DNA of 64,000 nucleotides. Source: Dicyema japonicum. Taxonomy: Eukaryota > Dicyemida > Rhombozoa > Dicyemidae. This document shows, one piece after another, positions 44,015-55,248 of this stretch. The translations under genes and the position numbers were made by a program. The stretch covers positions 826,875 through 890,874 of the forward strand of contig RDEW01000009.1 of the NCBI GenBank assembly GCA_011109175.1, read 5' to 3'. Position 1 is the first letter of the stretch; the number at the start of each line of letters is the position of its first letter. The notes beneath the pieces were generated by a model. That model worked only from the letters and a program-made list of their open reading frames with translations. It made no database searches and had not been told where the DNA came from.

Positions 44015-46620
44015 TTAAAACCATTTAACAGCTTTTTTATCAACTCGAAGTCCAATAAACTTAGAAATAAGATTATTAGAAACTTTTCCCTACAAATATA
44101 GCTTAAAACAAACTGATAATGTTCTCATCAACATCTCATGAACGTTTTCAGGCGGTAAAATAAATGCATTACACAAAGATACTAAATTAACAAATAGTGT
44201 ATCAAATTTATGAGATATTCCATCTACAGGTCTCCAATATTCAGTTATGCAGGCAATCATAATCATTCCACCAGAAGATGAATAATGTTGATTTTGTTGA
44301 GTAATGCATTCATATATAACATCCAAATATCGAGATAAAAAATCATCAAGAAACAATTTTTTTGTATGTTCATTTATATTCTTTTTTATTAAGTTGACTA
44401 TATCTTGAACGTATGTAGCAACCTTATTTGGGCTCTACTTTATATAAAAGAAAAAAACTCCATTGGACAAATCAGAAAGGTTTTCAGACGAAAAATTGAT
44501 GGAACGAAGTTCAATTCTTAATAAATAACGAATATAAGAAATAGAAGCAGACATAGATTTATCAATTCCAGATTCCAATTTATTAATTAAATTTTTCACA
44601 ATTTCATCTTTCAGCCCTATTAATTTTAATCTTTCAACTGAAGAACTGAAAATTAATATATAATTAAAACATTTTTGGATTAAAATTTACTTCTGTGGTA
44701 TTATCAATTAAATTAAGTATCTTCATCGAAGCTGATAAAACATCCATAAATTGAAAATAATAAGGAGATTTGACCTCTCCGGTAGGAATAGCTAAACATC
44801 TTTGTTATACATGTAACCATCCTTAGCATCATCAATTCCATACTCAATAAATTCACCGGTTGTTCGTATTAATGCAAAACAGATTTCTTTTATTCGAAAC
44901 AATGAACTGAATTCTCCAGCTAATTCACTAAACTACAAAATGAATATTAAAATAATTGTAAAACTGCAAAACATCTATTAGCGACAGCGATAAACTCGTC
45001 GACAACTGGTTTGAAGTGATAATAAGATATCAAAGATGTCGACTTAGCATAATCTCCTCCTACAGAACGAAAAAGTGCTTTCCCAAAATTACTGAAGGTG
45101 AATAAACCCCATACGCAATCCCCGTTTTCTTGTTATGGCCAATGGACTCATAGAATGCGTTGATAGTATTTGAACTGAATTCTTGTAAATAGTTAAGTTC
45201 AAGTCTTTAATTTTCAAAAAAAAACAAATAACTGCATGTAATCAGCTAAACTCTTAGAGAATAGTTGATTGATATTCATAAACATTGGAGAACAATTACA
45301 ATTTTGGTTAATTGCAGTCAATTCATTACATAATTTTAAAACACTATTGAATATAAAAATAATTATACTTATTATAAAGGGAATATAAACTTTCCAGCCA
45401 TAAACCTTTTTCTAGATTTAGTGAAAGTTTGGAAATAATAAAATCCTAATAATCCAAATAAATACAAACTTTAATATAAATTATGAATAAATTATCCAAA
45501 AACCGAATAAAAAAATCTGATTTTACAGGAGCGATTTTATCAATAATTGGAAATATGTTAGTACACATAATTTTGATATCCTCAAATGAATCCATTTTAG
45601 AAAGATTATTCTTAAAAATAAAAAATTATAATTAATAGCAGGCATAAAAATATATATTCGATGTTATACCCTTTGTGTGGTTTTAATAAATCTCAGTATA
45701 CTTTTGTTATAAGCGTCCTATAAATAAAATTGAATATAAATTAACTGCAAATGGATGTAGAAGGGCTAAATTTAATTTCATCTTTTCATAATCACATTTA
45801 ATCATTGATTCATTAAACATTGATGATAACCTGTTTTCACAAATCGAATATTTTTCTAAAATTGAATTAAAAAATAACCTGAAATATGAATGTGAACTTC
45901 TTGAAACCTATAAAACTAATAATTTTGAATGTACTTTTGGTCAGTAGCTAACTGACTTGAAAGTTTGTATAACTGACATATCAGTTCACAATTTTCATTA
46001 AACTAAAAAGTCATTCTTAAAGTAAACTGATGAATTATTATTGAAGAAATCAAATTCCAGATCTGAATAAAAATTGAAAAAAAGTTTGATCAGTTTATTA
46101 GTAGAAATGAGTTTTAATTTTGGAGTACTTAAATTTTCTAGTTGTGATCCAAAATCTGTCAGTCCATTTGAAATTTTTACTGTATTAGAAAAAAGTTTTT
46201 CTGAATCTCCTCTTAATTTCTTTGTTAACTTTAAAATATAATAAAACATGATGTCGTAAAGTTAAATGATTTAATTTGTGCCTTAAATTATATTCTTCTG
46301 CCATTAAAATTCTATTACGTTCCTTTTCATGCTCTTGTAGATTGTATTTTTCATCATTCAATTCCTATATTTATTATATTATATAAGCAAATGCAATAAT
46401 TATAATTCCAAGAAATAAGGACAATAAAAAACTGCACTTATACGCGATATCATATTAGTATAAGTGCTAGATAATTAAAATAAGTTAAAAATTATACTTG
46501 AATTTTATCATTGATCTTCCCAATAATGATTTTAGGTTCGAATTTCGAAACATCCCCGTATAATCCTGCATTTGATTCAAGAATAATTTCATTAATAAGT
46601 GACACAGACAATTCATCCAT
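44015..46620 (-). CDS. EXOC5: Exocyst complex subunit SEC10/EXOC5
   Basis: Subunit of the octameric exocyst that tethers secretory vesicles to the plasma membrane. Translation over many mini-introns starts 'MDELSVSLINEIILESNAGL' and contains 'ISNGLTDFGSQLENLSTPKL' then 'NKLIKLFFNFYSDLEFD', matching the human HLGDQLEGVNTP..KLMKYFNEFLDGEL region. The C-terminal exon is diagnostic: 'FLDDFLSRYLDVIYECI', 'HYSSSGGMIMIACITEYW', 'KFDTLFVNLVSLCNAFILPP' align to SCMGGMLAICDVAEYR and LFDTLHALCNLLVVAP. The last exon 'NLISKFIGLRVDKKAV' fits ILHSFVQLRADYRSA. Estimated size is somewhat under the 708 residues of human. The middle exons are short and diverged, and I did not resolve all splice sites. Confidence 0.9.
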
Positions 46621-47050
46621 TAATTATTTTGAATTATAATTTAATTTAATATTTTTAATTAAATTATTTTTTATGCCATTTATTTATTTGTATAATTGAC
46701 CTCGCAAGTGAATCGTTGTCGATGGCCATTTCCCACTCCTCTCTTTTGAAACTGTCAGCAATCTAGAAGGCCGACAAAAGATTAAATAGCTAAAACTTTT
46801 TGTCTGTCTTTCTTGAAGCAGTTTTTATTAGATGACAACAGAAGATGGTGAGGTTTTTACTGTAAGCCATCATTGATGAATTTTGTTAGGGATGTAAGCT
46901 GAGTTATTGTAGAGAGACCTTTTTTAAACCTATGTTAAAAAAATACAACTTGAAGGTAAGGTTTAATATGTTTAGGTATGAGTAGGCTCACCATCCGTCC
47001 CGGATTTGGAGCCTTGTCCCGGAATGTCCTGGATTACCATATTTATTATT
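46621..47050. other. Intergenic with a LINE-C/D relic and a hAT-like terminal motif
   Basis: Around 46735-46930 plus-strand sequence resembles the LINE-D region near 20.47 kb (ttcttgaagcagtttttatt against tttggaagcagttttgattg). At 46990-47035 the stretch ccgtcccggatttggagcc with a second cccggaatgtcc resembles sub-terminal repeats of hAT-type elements. Both are short and diverged. Confidence 0.35.
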
Positions 47051-48485
47051 ACAGTACGACCACGCCCCAATAGAAAAGTGCCCCAAATATAGAGGGTATA
47101 TATAATTCTTACATTTTAAAATTATTATTTGTATTTTTTAATAACAAAATATGTTGTTTCGATAAAAAAGAGGATTTATTTTATGAGAAATAATCAGTTA
47201 TTTTGAACCCAGTATTATACTTTTTTCTTAGAATCTTTGAAATTTTTATTCTGAATTCATAAAAAGTTTCGAGAATATTCATTATTCTTATTGAATCTTA
47301 AAAACATAACCCTTCAATCTCATTATTTCCATTATACAAAGTCCCATTATCTTCAATTTTGTTTATTTCAAGTTCCATTAACCCTAAAACATGTTTATCA
47401 ATTAATTCAGATGCTTTTCTGAATTAATTTCACGAACACGTTTTCTGTTCGTTTATTTTCATCCAACAATTGACAATCGTTGTTGTTGTTACTCGACTCC
47501 AAGCTTCTCCTACAAATGCAATTATTTGCCTCATATTAATCTTCAATAGAGTCGAATACTATTCCTCAACATCGTCAAGACATATCATTTCATAAAGAAC
47601 GTTGTTATAATATTTTCTTGAAAGAGTTTATGATTCCCATATCTAAAGGTTGAAGAAGTTCTGTTGTATTTTTAGGAAATTTAAGAAATGATAAGTTTGA
47701 ATATTCTTGAAATTTGTGACATGGTGCATTATCCACAAGAATCAAAAATTTTCTGTTTTTTTTGACCATTTCAAAGTTTATTTTTTGTAACCATTTATCA
47801 AAAATATCAGTCATCATCCAAGCATTTTTTGACGCTGTGTACAAAACCTAAAAATAACCTAATGAAATATACCCCATAATCCTCAGTTTGTATATTTTTT
47901 AAGCATCTTGGCGATTTAAATTTCCCGATAACAAGGGTCTTTAATTTTTCACCTTCAAGACTGCAGCATAAAAAAAACTGAAACTCGTTCTTTGCTTTTC
48001 GTTTCACCAAAACAATCATCATTTAAAGAGACAAATGATTTACATGAATTTTTTTAAACAAAAATACAGGTTTCGTCGCAGTTAAAAAATCTTTTTTCTC
48101 GTATTTATCAAATAAATTGTCGTAATCGTTAAAAAAATCTTCGACTTTATTTCTGTCACATGAGTTCTTTTCACCCGAAATTACTTTGAACAATTCATGG
48201 CACTTTTTAAATCGATCCAACCATCCATTTGATGCTTTGAAATCATTGAAGTCAAGATTAGCTGCAATTTTTTTGCAATAGTTTTGAGGAGAAATCCTGA
48301 AACTGAAATACCATCCTCTCTCAAATTTTTAAAGACTTCGAATACTAATCGATCAATTCGAATAGAAAGATCTGATTCGAACTTCTTAGATGAGAGTTCA
48401 TCATAGCATATTTGTGTTTTTGATACCCCTTTTCCGATTTCTTTTTTAATTCGTGAGACAGTTCCTTTTCCAATATTGTATAATA
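47051..48485 (-). mobile_element. Pogo/Tigger-like copy P3, joined head-to-head to P4
   Basis: TIR begins at 47051 (CAGTACGACCACGCCCC) after TA. Minus-strand transposase pieces: 'NIGKGTVSRIKKEIGKG' (about 48430-48480, no intron), 'VFKNLREDGISVSGFLLKTI', 'MDRFKKCHELFKVISGEKNS', 'DLFDKYEKKDFLTATKP', 'LKTLVIGKFKSPRCLKN', 'FLILVDNAPCHK' and 'FLKFPKNTTELLQPLDMGI' (47625-47700). Frameshifted in several places. At about 48485, inside the N-terminal domain, it switches to the 5' flank of a plus-strand copy (P4). Confidence 0.85.
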
Positions 48486-49471
48486 TTACCGGAACCTCTA
48501 AGTGGAGCATTGGATTTTTAATTTATATACATTTGCTATTAATATTAAAATTAATTATATAAAATTTTATTTTGAAGCCTCGTGTAATTTTTGCATTCTT
48601 GTGGTTATGTAGTCTTTAATTAATTAATTAATTATTAACCCCGGATACGCCGAGAAAGAAGTTAAAGTAAACAACTAATTAAGTGTATCCAGTTTCCACA
48701 GAAACAGAGTTCATCCGGAATCAGCATCAAAGGAAAGACGTCCATTACATGCAGTTGTGGAAACCCCTCCAGTGGAGTGGGGAAGCTTAGTCTTGAGTTA
48801 AAGATTAAAATTGCTAAGAAATAAGTGAAAATGAACATTTTACTGACTGAGATATTGTAAATAAATACATAATTAGTAAAGGTTGTTTAGTAATTTCAGT
48901 TTTTAGGCGCTGTATCACGTATAAAAATTATCTCAATTTTTTATACTGGAACTTGAATCCATTATTAGTGAGGAAATTTAAATCTCCATACTGTATGAAA
49001 AACTTTAACCCTGAAGAATTCTTGGATGACATCCGAAATATTTATTACCTGGCTCAATATTACAAATGAACAAATGATTAAGCAAAAAGAAAAAAATTGT
49101 TTTTGTTACTTGATAACGCAAGTTGTCACAGGAATATCCATCTTTCCAACATTAAATTGTTTTTTCTTCCAAAAAACGCAAACTCATTAGTTCACCGTTA
49201 GATGTGGGTTTTATTAAATCCTTTAATCTAATTATCTTAACGCTTTAATCGATTTCACTCTTCTTCTTTGAGGACGTTGAGTTAAAAATGTTTAATTTAA
49301 AAAAAATAAATCGTCATGTCATAATAATTGTTGGGAAACATGGCAAAATTTAAATCCTGAAACAAATAACGAATTGTAAGGAAACAATTAATAACTGTCC
49401 GGCAACTAATTCCTAATTCAAATTTTTAGTTAATATGAGAAAAGAAAATATGGATACCACCATAATTGCGG
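48486..49471 (+). mobile_element. Pogo/Tigger-like copy P4, interrupted by a LINE-C 3' unit, with fossil intron
   Basis: Its 5' region (48490-48620: aacctctaagtggagca, then the aattatataaaattttattttgaa stretch) matches 41885-41990 of P1. A LINE-C unit then interrupts. The transposase start resumes at 48786 ('LRLKIKIAKK'-like). At 48889-48915 attagtaaag is followed by a 25-nt GT-AG intron and gcgctgtatcacgtat, the same intron position as P1. DDE remnants: 'LLLDNASCHRNIHLSNIKLF' (49100-49160), 'LPKNANSLV'. More decayed than P1. Confidence 0.8.
48622..48785 (-). mobile_element. LINE-C 3' unit, left copy
   Basis: About 165 bp, in minus orientation: ttattaaccccggatacgcc at the tail side, ending ...ctccagtggagtgggg at 48783. 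It is about 95% identical by eye to the inverted unit at 49472-49640 and homologous to 8940-9100. Contains the terminal hairpin (GGATACACT..GGCGTATCC on the minus strand). Confidence 0.8.
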
Positions 49472-49640
49472 ATTCCCCACTCCACTGGAGGGGTTTCCAC
49501 AACTGCATGTAATGGACGTCTTACCCTTTATGCTGATTCCGGATGGACTCTGTTTCTGTAGAAGTGGAAACTGGATGCACTTAATTAGTTGGTTACTTTA
49601 ACTTCTTTCTCGGTGTATCCGGGGTTAATAAATAATAATT
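49472..49640 (+). mobile_element. LINE-C 3' unit, right copy (inverted relative to left)
   Basis: Plus orientation: ccccactccactggagggg at the inner end, hairpin ggatgcacttaattagttgg...ctcggtgtatccggggtt, and a aataaataataatt tail. It is truncated at the same base as the left copy (agtggagtgggg). A SINE abuts its tail. Confidence 0.8.
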
Positions 49641-49916
49641 ACTTAAACCTACATTCAGATAGGACACACATTTATTTTATAAAAAGAACTGTTGTGGTAA
49701 TTAATCTCAGAAATGGGACCGACATCAAGAGTATTCTTAACTTCTTTCTTTTAGCTGTGTACAAGTATCTGAAGACAATTCGGTTCCACACTGAGGTGTC
49801 ATTGATGACAGCGTCACTTGTCATGCCAAGAAACAACATTGATACATGGAATTTTCAGCTTGAACAGGGATCAGTGAGATTCGAATTGGGAAACTTCTGA
49901 ATTCTGCCCGGTACTT
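49641..49916 (-). mobile_element. tRNA-derived SINE copy 4, diverged
   Basis: Minus-strand family member: gataggacacacatttatt, ttaacttctttcttttagc, gatgacagcgtcacttgtc and a B-box region gtgagattcgaattggg near 49870. More diverged than copies 1 and 5. Its 3' end directly follows the LINE-C 3' unit. Confidence 0.65.
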
Positions 49917-50946
49917 ATAACATTGCATCATCCCCAAGTTTTCCTATTATTTTCAAATAAAATATATTATTTAAACGTAAAAAAAGTTAGATTTATGGGT
50001 CTCAGCTTTTATTGCATGATTATTCCTTTTCTGGACTGCGAAGAAAATACTTTCAAATAACCAACAGCGTTCAATTAGGTCCATTGAGATTGGTGAGATA
50101 AAATTCTGTCTTTTAATAAAAGCGAAGGGAGAATGTACGTGGGCTCAGAAGACTTTCACATTGGTAAGAACGTACGTCACAACGTTAAGGTACCAGCATA
50201 CTTTCGACCTTCTGAACGATTAAACAGTCAGTGATATCACTCTTAAAAATGATGTTCAAAGTGAGACTGTCCGTACACGTTATATACCAACTAGAGGCTT
50301 CCCAGCCACAAACAGAAAAGTGATCATTAGATGTCGGTGACATTGTAGTCTGACTTTTAATAATTTAAAGTTCGTATTCCAAAAAAATTATAAACGAATC
50401 ATTTCCTCCGTCTACATAAGAGTGGACCTACATATGGGGAATTGTCCAACAATTTTGCCAAAGTAAAAATATTTATGGATCCATAAGAAAAATAAATCTG
50501 AAACGATTGAGGAAAAATATTAAAAAATTTATTAAAACAAAATAAGATAAAAAAACAGTCAATTTCCATTTAGTTTCCAGCTATTATCTTGTATGAAGAA
50601 ATGGTATAGAATTAAATAAAATTATCAAAGAACAAATGGTCCATAATCTCTGCGAAAGTACAAATAGATCCTGTATAACTACGATCTTTGAGAAATTTGT
50701 ATAAAATCATAAATTTGAATGAATACAACACTGACATATTTATAACAATGTAGAGAGGATAAACTTGCAAGAGCATATTTCCAAGTAAATATTCTACTAT
50801 TCTTAAAGTATTGTGATGAGTCAGTCAGACGATATGCTCTCAATTAGCCACCTCCTTTCTATTCTATCATTTTTTTCACATGAACAACTAGAATATTATT
50901 TAGTAATAATGTCACGATATTAATTATAAAATTAAATGTAAAATAA
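49917..50946. other. About 1 kb with no recognised feature
   Basis: AT-rich with a few GC-richer stretches (50140-50350). No motif, repeat or exon pattern that I can support. Confidence 0.3.
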
Positions 50947-51290
50947 CTATACCAAAAGCTTGGACGAATATCTATGGGGTCCACTCATCTCTTGGACGAA
51001 TGTCTTGAAGATTGAGGCTAACAGGAGAAGAGCCTCCAAAATCACGGAACGCTGGATCTTTGAAGAACTCCATCCACCAATGCCTCTTGAAACTTTGATA
51101 AGAATAAACCACGGAACGTGCCGTCGTGACTGCGAAGGTCCAGTCACTCGACCTATACGTGCTTGTGTGGGGACGAGGGAGGAGCATCGGGCCAAGATGA
51201 GGTCCCTGCTAGAACGTGCTGGGATCACGTGATTAGTTAGTTTTTGTAACCGTAGTCTCTGGTGTTATTATTATTATTATTCAAGAGAAG
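50947..51290 (+). mobile_element. LINE-H 3' end: conserved-looking C-terminal ORF with (ATT)n tail
   Basis: Open frame 50960-51232 reads 'MDEYLWGPLISWTNVLKIE', 'ASKITERWIFEELHPPMPLE' and ends 'EHRAKMRSLLERAGIT'. It is followed by about 30 bp and a ttattattattattatt tail at 51266-51282. The frame is GC-richer than its surroundings and uninterrupted. I interpret it as the 3' end of a LINE family not otherwise present here; I do not recognise the domain. Confidence 0.45.
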
Positions 51291-52189
51291 TGTCAGAAAA
51301 TAAGAAATGATATTCGACTGAAAAATTCAAGGACAACAAAACAGACGTCGTCGTAAAGTAGTACATTTTCAATTTTGAAAACATTCATGTTAGATATTTT
51401 AAATAAGATCAGGCGTTAGACAAGATACAGGGAAGACGATATTCTTAATCAAGAGTACGGTTTTCATATATTTCTATTCAAAGCTATTTGGCAGAATTTG
51501 AAGGCTCATAGATAGAAATTCTGAATTGATCTTGATTCATTACGAGTAATAGCTAAAAAGGAGGAGATTGGAAGAGGATGTATAGTAGGATAGTGAACGT
51601 GGCACAATGAAACCTTAAATTATGATAATAATAGGAGAAACAAGTGAAGAATTATATAAAAGCACGACGGAGAGGATGTAAGATTACAATGTTACATAAA
51701 TAATTGCGACTTAATTTGCAATTACAAAGGAAAATATTTTTTAACATTTCTTATTTCAATTTTCTTTATACGTCTCCCCAATCGGTTCGTATTTGAATTA
51801 CTACGCTAGGTCCGATTTATCTGCTCTTCTACTTTGGACGGCGTTCTCATATGTTGTGATATCAATGCGAAACACCCTTTTATGATTATCAAACCTACCC
51901 TCCGATACAAAAGGGAGACTACTATAACAGATGGGGTTTTTTTACGATCATGATTGACCAATCAAAAAACACATGAACGTCCTAAAATGATACCGACTAA
52001 CGAACTTGGCCGGATATTACTTTTTTTCCCTTTCCCTGACTCCAATGTCGCCTTGGTCATTCAGTTATGATCCAGGAACTGATCACAACCCAATTTTGAT
52101 GAAAATCAAAAAAAGCTTTTTCAGAGAAGGGTTTCTTGGCACTTGTTATTAAAGTACCAACTTAAAACTACCATTTAATTACGACAACT
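51291..52189. other. About 0.9 kb with no recognised feature
   Basis: AT-rich; no coding or repeat signal that I can name. Confidence 0.3.
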
Positions 52190-53376
52190 GTTTGACAAAC
52201 CTTTATCTTGATGGCTTTTTTTTCCTTAACAAAGTGTTTGGCTATATCAACATCAAAGAGCGGAGAAAGAAGGCTGCCGGAAGAGGCTGTGCAGACTGTT
52301 TCTTTCTACTGAATTCTGAAATCATAAAAGCAAGGGATTCTAAAAGACAAATAAACTTATTATGTCTTGATATCTCGAAAGCATTTCAAAGTATCTTGTA
52401 TCAGCATGTGTATGGAATGAAGCGTTGTCAAAGCATCTTGTATCAGCATGTGTTCCAAGATACCTATTTGTTTGGCTAAGAAATTATCTTCATGAAAGAC
52501 AATCTTTTGTGAATGTGTGTGGAAATATATCCGATGCAATATCATTCAAGAGGGGAGTACCACAAGGTTCAGTATTGAGTCCTATTTTGTTTAATATATT
52601 CATGGTGAGTTTTCCACGTTCGAGGAATATTAATAGCCTTCTTATTTATGCGGATGACGTAATCGTGGTGAACATATTTCTAAAATCTTCTATATCTGAA
52701 GGACGAATCCGGGAGTATGTGGACCAGATTGAGCAATGGTGTAACTTGAGAGGGTTAAAGCTCTCTGCTGAAAGATCTTGCGCACTCAGAATATGCAATG
52801 TGAAAAAGCACCTGAAACAAGAATACACACTGGGAGTAAACAATGCACACAGTCTTCGCTACCTGAGAGTCGACTATGGACATGCAGGAGATTACATGAA
52901 TGACATAAAGGGGAGGAGAAAGAGAGCCTTTCAGTCGCTCCTATGTACACGAAAGTTACACGTTAGCCGCGAAACCTACCTGTTCATCTTCAAGGGAGTT
53001 ATTCTTCCTAGCCTACTTTATGGGTGCGAGGGGTGGTTCTTTTCTCAGAAAAGGGAGAAGATCTAATCCCTCCTAGATAAGACTAAAAGAGCTGCAATTA
53101 AGCTCTCCTTTAACAAGAAACTGAAAGACTGTCTAAGCGAGGACGAAAACAAGCTCTTAGAACCGATTAGCAGGATTGTGGAGGATCGGATCAATGGTTT
53201 CAGGAGGAGATCAAAGATCCAGGACACGTATATAAAGCTGGAAGAAACGTACTGAAAAAAAATTAATAAAAAAAGGAAAAAGGGTCCAGGTGTGAAGTCC
53301 AAGCCCAATGGTAGGACTCACATGTAACACCCTCCAGAAAACTCTTTAACTCTTTTGTTAATAAATTGTTGTTATT
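52190..53376 (+). mobile_element. LINE-F copy 1: RT and 3' end
   Basis: RT fingers/palm: 'INLLCLDISKAFQSILYQHV' (with a 40-bp tandem duplication at about 52387-52460), 'RGVPQGSVLSPILFNIFM' (52550-52605), 'LLIYADDVIVVN' (52635-52670), 'GLKLSAERSCALR' and 'GVILPSLLYGCEGW' (52995-53035). One shift/stop near 53066, then 'RAAIKLSFNKKLKD'. The 3' end is ctttaactcttttgttaataaattgttgttattgttg, the same end as the fragment at 60.84-60.92 kb. The frame 52425-53066 is open for 213 codons. Confidence 0.88.
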
Positions 53377-53384
53377 GTTGTCGA

Positions 53385-54368
53385 AAATGATATAGGGAGT
53401 GATCACTTACCTCAAACTTTGGAGCTGCGAACTGGATCCGTTTTTGAAGATGAAATATTTCTTGGATATAATATCAACAGAATTGATTGGGCTCATTTTA
53501 ATTCTTATATTTCTATGAAGTTGGATAATATTTGAAAATTGAAAATTTTAAATCATGTGGATATCAATAGTTTAGATGTAAAATTAAGAAATGTTATATT
53601 AAACTATCTTGATGATTATGGAAGGAGAAGATTTCTATCTCCGCATAGAAATAAATTAATAAATGGGGAGCAATGTCGTTTGATTCGTGAAATAAAAAAT
53701 TTGGAAGGAAAATTGAGACGACGTTGGGATCCACAAGATTCTTACCGTCTTAAAGAGAGGATCAAGTCTATAAAAGAAGTATCAAAAAGTAGTGAAGAAG
53801 ATAGATGGAGGAGAGAATGTTCCAAACTCTATCGTAATAATCCTAAATTCTTGAAACTTTTTTCGAAAATGAATTCTTTGGATAGGAAAGGTGAAAAGAT
53901 AAATTTCTAGTCTCGTGACGGCTCTCGGATCCCGAAAGAAAAAGTTCCCGATGTCTTAAGACAACAGCTCCCAGAGGTACAAGAATTGGATCCTCTGTTA
54001 ATTATTCCTTGAGACATACAAACTAGTTTTCTTGAAGAGGAGCCATCCTCACTTGTGGAGTGGTCTTTGTGTGGAACGATTTCTATGGAAAAGATAATTC
54101 CTGCTATTAATACATGCAAAAATAAAGCTCCGAGATGGGATTTTATCCCCTTGACTATCTTCAAAAATGCTGGAATGCCATTATTGAAATCATTATGGAC
54201 TTTATTTAATTCTTCGTGGTGTTCTGGACATGTTCCTTCAACGTGGAAGAAGTCTTTTGTACGGATGATCCCGAAGAAGGGAAAATCTAGTTTAAATCCA
54301 GGAAAACTATAGACCAATAAGCCTGATATGCAGTATCTCAAAAATCATGGAAAAATTTAAACGAAACG
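53385..54368 (+). mobile_element. LINE-F copy 2: EN-RT linker and RT start
   Basis: ORF 53539-53910 is the basic linker ('FLSPHRNKLINGEQCRLIRE', 'KLRRRWDPQDSYRLKER'). After a stop at 53910, frames continue 'RIPKEKVPDVLRQQLPEV' and 'IIPAINTCKNKAPRWDFIPL', 'GHVPSTWKKSFVRMIPKKGK' (54230-54290), the RT fingers. It ends near 54368, where another LINE-F endonuclease begins. Confidence 0.75.
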
Positions 54369-54909
54369 AAGATGAAGTCAAATGAGAATACGGTACTCCC
54401 GGGTTTCGAATCGATATCTTTATACTGGAACGAAGGGACTATACCAGGGACATCAATTTTTTATCGGTTTCATCTAAAGACAAGGAATCCAAGAATTATT
54501 ACATCAGTTTGTTGTGAGTTTGTCTCCATTAATGTTTGTTGTGTCGACGGTTGGCTCGCAATTGGCGGTATGTATTCTAAATCCTTGAGAGAATGTACCG
54601 GAGATATCTCTGAGTTCTTCAGTGAAAACCCGATGGCTATACTGAAAGGTGATCTCGACTCCAAGAGCACATCCTTTGGCTGCAAGAAGAGTAACAGGGA
54701 TGGCAAGCTCCTGATGAAGCTATCTAAAAGCCTAGGAGTAAAAGTCTTTACATCGAAAGAAGATAACCATTTCTCTCCCTACGGAGGTGACATGCTTGGT
54801 GTCTTCTTGATTTCCCCTGCTATTTCAGAATACGCCGACGTACCAATTACTCTTTCGGATATTGGCAGTGACCACATTCCATTGCTAATATCCGTGGATA
54901 TGAAAATGA
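54369..54909 (+). mobile_element. LINE-F copy 3: APE endonuclease, cut by a SINE
   Basis: The open frame 54372-54923 covers the endonuclease: 'AILKGDLDSKSTSFGCKKSN' (GDxNxKxxxWG motif), 'SPYGGDMLGVFLIS', 'ITLSDIGSDHIPLLISVDMK' (SDH catalytic motif). It is interrupted at 54909 by a SINE. The frame resumes at 55259 after removal of SINE and target duplication. Confidence 0.8.
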
Positions 54910-55248
54910 GGCGGGTGGCATAGTGGTTAGGTGTCGGGCTAAAGTAACTTAGGTCACGGGTTCGATTCTCGCTGCTGTTCACCTGGTGGAAGGTTACACG
55001 CATCTACGATGCGGAAAGGGCTTGACGAGTGACGCCTTCATCAGTGGAGATTCACTGCGGAACTGGATAGTCAAAAGGACATACACACAAAAAAAATAAA
55101 AAAACAAAGAAGTGAAGAGCATTCCTTGGTTCTCCGTCTACGATTAGTTATAATAACTGTTCTTTACATAAATAAAGTGTGTGTTCTGCACGAGCGAAAC
55201 CCTAGGCATCTTACGTGCTTATGGCAACGCGGTAGTTCTTAATTAATT
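54910..55248 (+). mobile_element. tRNA-derived SINE copy 5, best preserved
   Basis: 339 bp. The head has a consensus-fitting A box TGGCATAGTGG (54916-54926) and B box GGTTCGATTCT (about 54959-54969). The body follows: ttacacgcatctacgatgc, gacgagtgacgccttcatc, an A-rich run acacaaaaaaaataaaaaaac at 55085-55105, and a distal part with aataaagtgtgtgttctgc. It is flanked by a perfect 10-bp duplication atgaaaatga (54900-54909 and 55249-55258). Confidence 0.92.

Noticed and set aside
46990-47035. Definite hAT transposon
   Set aside because: Only a short terminal-like motif with no transposase or paired end; too weak to call.
54910-54970. A functional tRNA gene
   Set aside because: A and B boxes are present, but the acceptor arms do not pair in a clear way, and the same head is fused to the same roughly 270-bp body at several sites with target duplications; it is a SINE.
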